From the NCBI RefSeq assembly GCF_030295915.1, contig NZ_AP027361.1, positions 2,914,001 to 2,978,000 of the forward strand: 64,000 bases of DNA, written 5' to 3'. This document shows positions 62,534 through 64,000 of this stretch, one piece after another; within the stretch, counting starts at the first letter, position 1, and the number at the start of each line of letters is the position of its first letter. Source of the DNA: Thalassotalea sediminis. Its GTDB lineage: Bacteria; Pseudomonadota; Gammaproteobacteria; Enterobacterales; Alteromonadaceae. The notes beneath the pieces were generated by a model. The model was not told the DNA's origin. It did no database searches and was given only the letters and a program-made list of their open reading frames with translations. The translations under genes and the position numbers were made by a program.

Positions 62534-63349
62534 TTAAACGAAAATAAACCACAACAAACCTGCACCAAGCACTAAGCGATAGATAACAAATGGCATCATG
62601 CCGAGTTTACCAACAATAATGAGAAAGTAATGAATACAGGCATACGCGCAGATAAAGGCAAGCACACTACCTAAGCCTAGAATTTGCCAATCTATAGTGT
62701 CAGGGCTGGTCACAAACTTATAGGTTAAATAGCCACCTGGCATCATAATACCTGGAATAGACAATAAAAATGAAAAGCGTGCAGCGTTTTCTTTACTTAA
62801 ACCAAGCATCATACCCGCTGTCATAGTGATACCAGAACGAGAGGTACCAGGAATTAATGCCAATGCTTGCGATAAACCAATCAACATAGCACCTTTAAAA
62901 CCAAGCTTTTCAACCGACACATTTTCTTTCGCTTTCACATCAGCGAAACCTAGCAATACACCAAATATAAGCGTTGTTGCAGCAATAACGGCCACTGACC
63001 GTAAATGCGTTTCTATGAAATCACTTCCTAAAAAGCCAACAAGCCCAAGAGGAATAGAAGCCAGTATTATCCACCAAGCTAACTTGCCGTCAAACGAACT
63101 ACCATCATGCTTTGCGGGACCAACACCTAAGGTACCAAACCATGCTACTGTCATCGCGCCTACTTCTTTACGAAAATAAATTACAACAGCTAGCAAGGTA
63201 CCAACATGAACGGCAACATCAAATCCCAAGCCTTGCTCCTGCCAACCCAAAAGAGCAGACGGTAAAATTAAATGTGCGGAGCTAGAAATAGGTAAAAATT
63301 CCGTTAGGCCCTGAATTAACGCTAACCAAAAAATTTCTAAAAATGTCAT
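62534..63349 (-). CDS. uppP: Undecaprenyl-diphosphatase UppP (BacA)
   Basis: An integral-membrane phosphatase (271 aa) that recycles undecaprenyl diphosphate. Signature motifs are GLTEFLPISSSAHL (near residue 14) and IPGTSRSGITMTAGM (near 166). Several hydrophobic helices follow. It overlaps folK by one base. Often found with fol genes in this group. Confidence 0.95.
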   Translation of the reverse strand: MTFLEIFWLALIQGLTEFLPISSSAHLILPSALLGWQEQGLGFDVAVHVGTLLAVVIYFRKEVGAMTVAWFGTLGVGPAKHDGSSFDGKLAWWIILASIPLGLVGFLGSDFIETHLRSVAVIAATTLIFGVLLGFADVKAKENVSVEKLGFKGAMLIGLSQALALIPGTSRSGITMTAGMMLGLSKENAARFSFLLSIPGIMMPGGYLTYKFVTSPDTIDWQILGLGSVLAFICAYACIHYFLIIVGKLGMMPFVIYRLVLGAGLLWFIFV

Positions 63350-63861
63350 TATGTCGTCATGTCCTTTTGCGATTGTTGCCAGTTTAAAGCAACCTTTTCT
63401 AACTTTTGAGTGGATTTATCAAACGCTTGCCACATTTCAGCAATCGTTTTATGTTCAACGGGGTGTTTAATATCAGGTGCAATCTCAGCTAACGGCCATA
63501 AAACAAAGGCGTTAAAGCAAATTTCATCACGTGGTAATTGCGCGGGCTGTTCACACACAAGATCATCGTAAAGCAGAATATCTAAATCTAGCGTTCTTGG
63601 GCTATATTTTTTAGCATCAACCTCTCGCCCATGCGCATACTCAATTTGTCTTAGCACCTCAGTAAGTTTATTTAATGGTTTTGTCGTGGTAAAGCCAACA
63701 ACCATATTATAAAAAGGTGAACCACTAAAGCCAACAGCATCACTTTCAAAAAGCGATGATAACGTTAAGGTTCCAAACAATGATGCCAGCGCATTTAGAC
63801 CGCTTTCAACGTTTTTTTGTCGTTCGATATTACTACCTATCGAGAGATAAACGTTGGCCAT
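63349..63861 (-). CDS. folK: 2-amino-4-hydroxy-6-hydroxymethyldihydropteridine pyrophosphokinase FolK
   Basis: A folate pathway kinase that transfers pyrophosphate from ATP. VYLSIGSNIERQ at the start and the signature KYSPRTLDLDILLYDD near residue 85. Length (170 aa) is typical. The one-base overlaps with uppP and folB imply one operon. Confidence 0.95.
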   Translation of the reverse strand: MANVYLSIGSNIERQKNVESGLNALASLFGTLTLSSLFESDAVGFSGSPFYNMVVGFTTTKPLNKLTEVLRQIEYAHGREVDAKKYSPRTLDLDILLYDDLVCEQPAQLPRDEICFNAFVLWPLAEIAPDIKHPVEHKTIAEMWQAFDKSTQKLEKVALNWQQSQKDMTT

Positions 63862-64000
63862 TAATTACATTGCCCTCGTTCAATTTCAACACCAACGGAA
63901 TGAGCATTGTAAACAGCATTAGGCTTATGAATACGTAACTTCACCCACGGAATATGATACTGATTCATTAAAAATGTCGTCATACGTTCAGCAAGTGTTT
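63861..64000 (-). CDS. folB: Dihydroneopterin aldolase FolB (partial, N-terminus beyond window edge)
   Basis: The C-terminal about 45 residues of FolB: TLAERMTTFLMNQYHIPWVK, then KPNAVYNAHSVGVEIERGQCN. The stop TAA overlaps the folK ATG by one base (TAATG). The rest lies beyond the right edge. The V-G-V-x-I-E-R-G ending is the FolB hallmark. Confidence 0.85.
   Translation of the reverse strand, partial: TLAERMTTFLMNQYHIPWVKLRIHKPNAVYNAHSVGVEIERGQCN

Noticed and set aside
63861..64000. folB as a truncated pseudogene
   Set aside because: The frame simply continues past the window edge; the C-terminus is intact.

Overview
The window is chromosomal DNA from a low-GC, polarly flagellated marine gammaproteobacterium. 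The best guess is Alteromonadales, Colwelliaceae-like (Colwellia/Thalassotalea). The reasons are a Vibrio/Shewanella-type flagellar hierarchy (FlrA, FlrBC, FlgM/sigma28), the FlgO/FlgP/FlgT outer-membrane set, ribosome modulation factor, class II aldolase and a Moco riboswitch in front of moaA. The genus is inferred from gene content, not from a database match.

Positions 1-8093, minus strand: fliH (cut by the left edge), fliG, fliF and fliE, then the regulators flrC, flrB and flrA. Sigma54-type (-24/-12) promoters stand before fliE and flrB. Positions 8282-18992, plus strand: an accessory flagellin-modification island. It begins at a sigma54-type promoter and holds a large DUF115/Maf glycosyltransferase with TPRs, an undescribed 57-aa protein, a second DUF115 protein, a B12-binding radical SAM enzyme and a nonulosonic (legionaminic-type) acid pathway: legB, neuC/legG, neuB/legI, a CBS-nucleotidyltransferase (ptmE-like) and legF. 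The aminotransferase (legC) and acetyltransferase (legH) expected for legionaminic acid are not in the window.

Positions 19023-39318, mostly minus strand: fliT-like, fliS, fliD, flaG, two tandem flagellins (the upstream one with a sigma54-type promoter, the downstream one with a sigma28-type promoter), flgLKJIHGF, flgEDCB, cheR, cheV and flgPO. On the plus strand lie flgA, flgM and flgN (sigma28-type promoter before flgM) and flgT. Together these encode the rod, hook, filament, rings, export chaperones and chemotaxis adaptor. Each operon carries the promoter class expected for its place in the hierarchy. A tRNA-Arg(CCT) gene closes the flagellar block.

Positions 40943-48854: a 44-aa predicted membrane peptide, then central carbon metabolism (tkt, epd, pgk, fbaA), an MscS channel and a DUF481 outer-membrane protein. 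Positions 48906-49333 hold no convincing gene. Positions 49334-55627: molybdenum cofactor synthesis, with moeA plus an alpha/beta hydrolase on the minus strand, diverging from moaA-mobA-moaB-moaC-moaD-moaE-moeB, which is preceded by a Moco riboswitch.

Positions 55745-64000: rmf, a DUF3820 protein, a probable DUF3083 protein, msrA, a CnoX/YbbN-like thioredoxin-TPR protein, a periplasmic-sensor diguanylate cyclase, an acyl-CoA dehydrogenase, uppP, folK and a partial folB. The best candidate for something undescribed is the sigma54-linked 8282-13761 segment (two DUF115 proteins, the 57-aa protein and the radical SAM enzyme).
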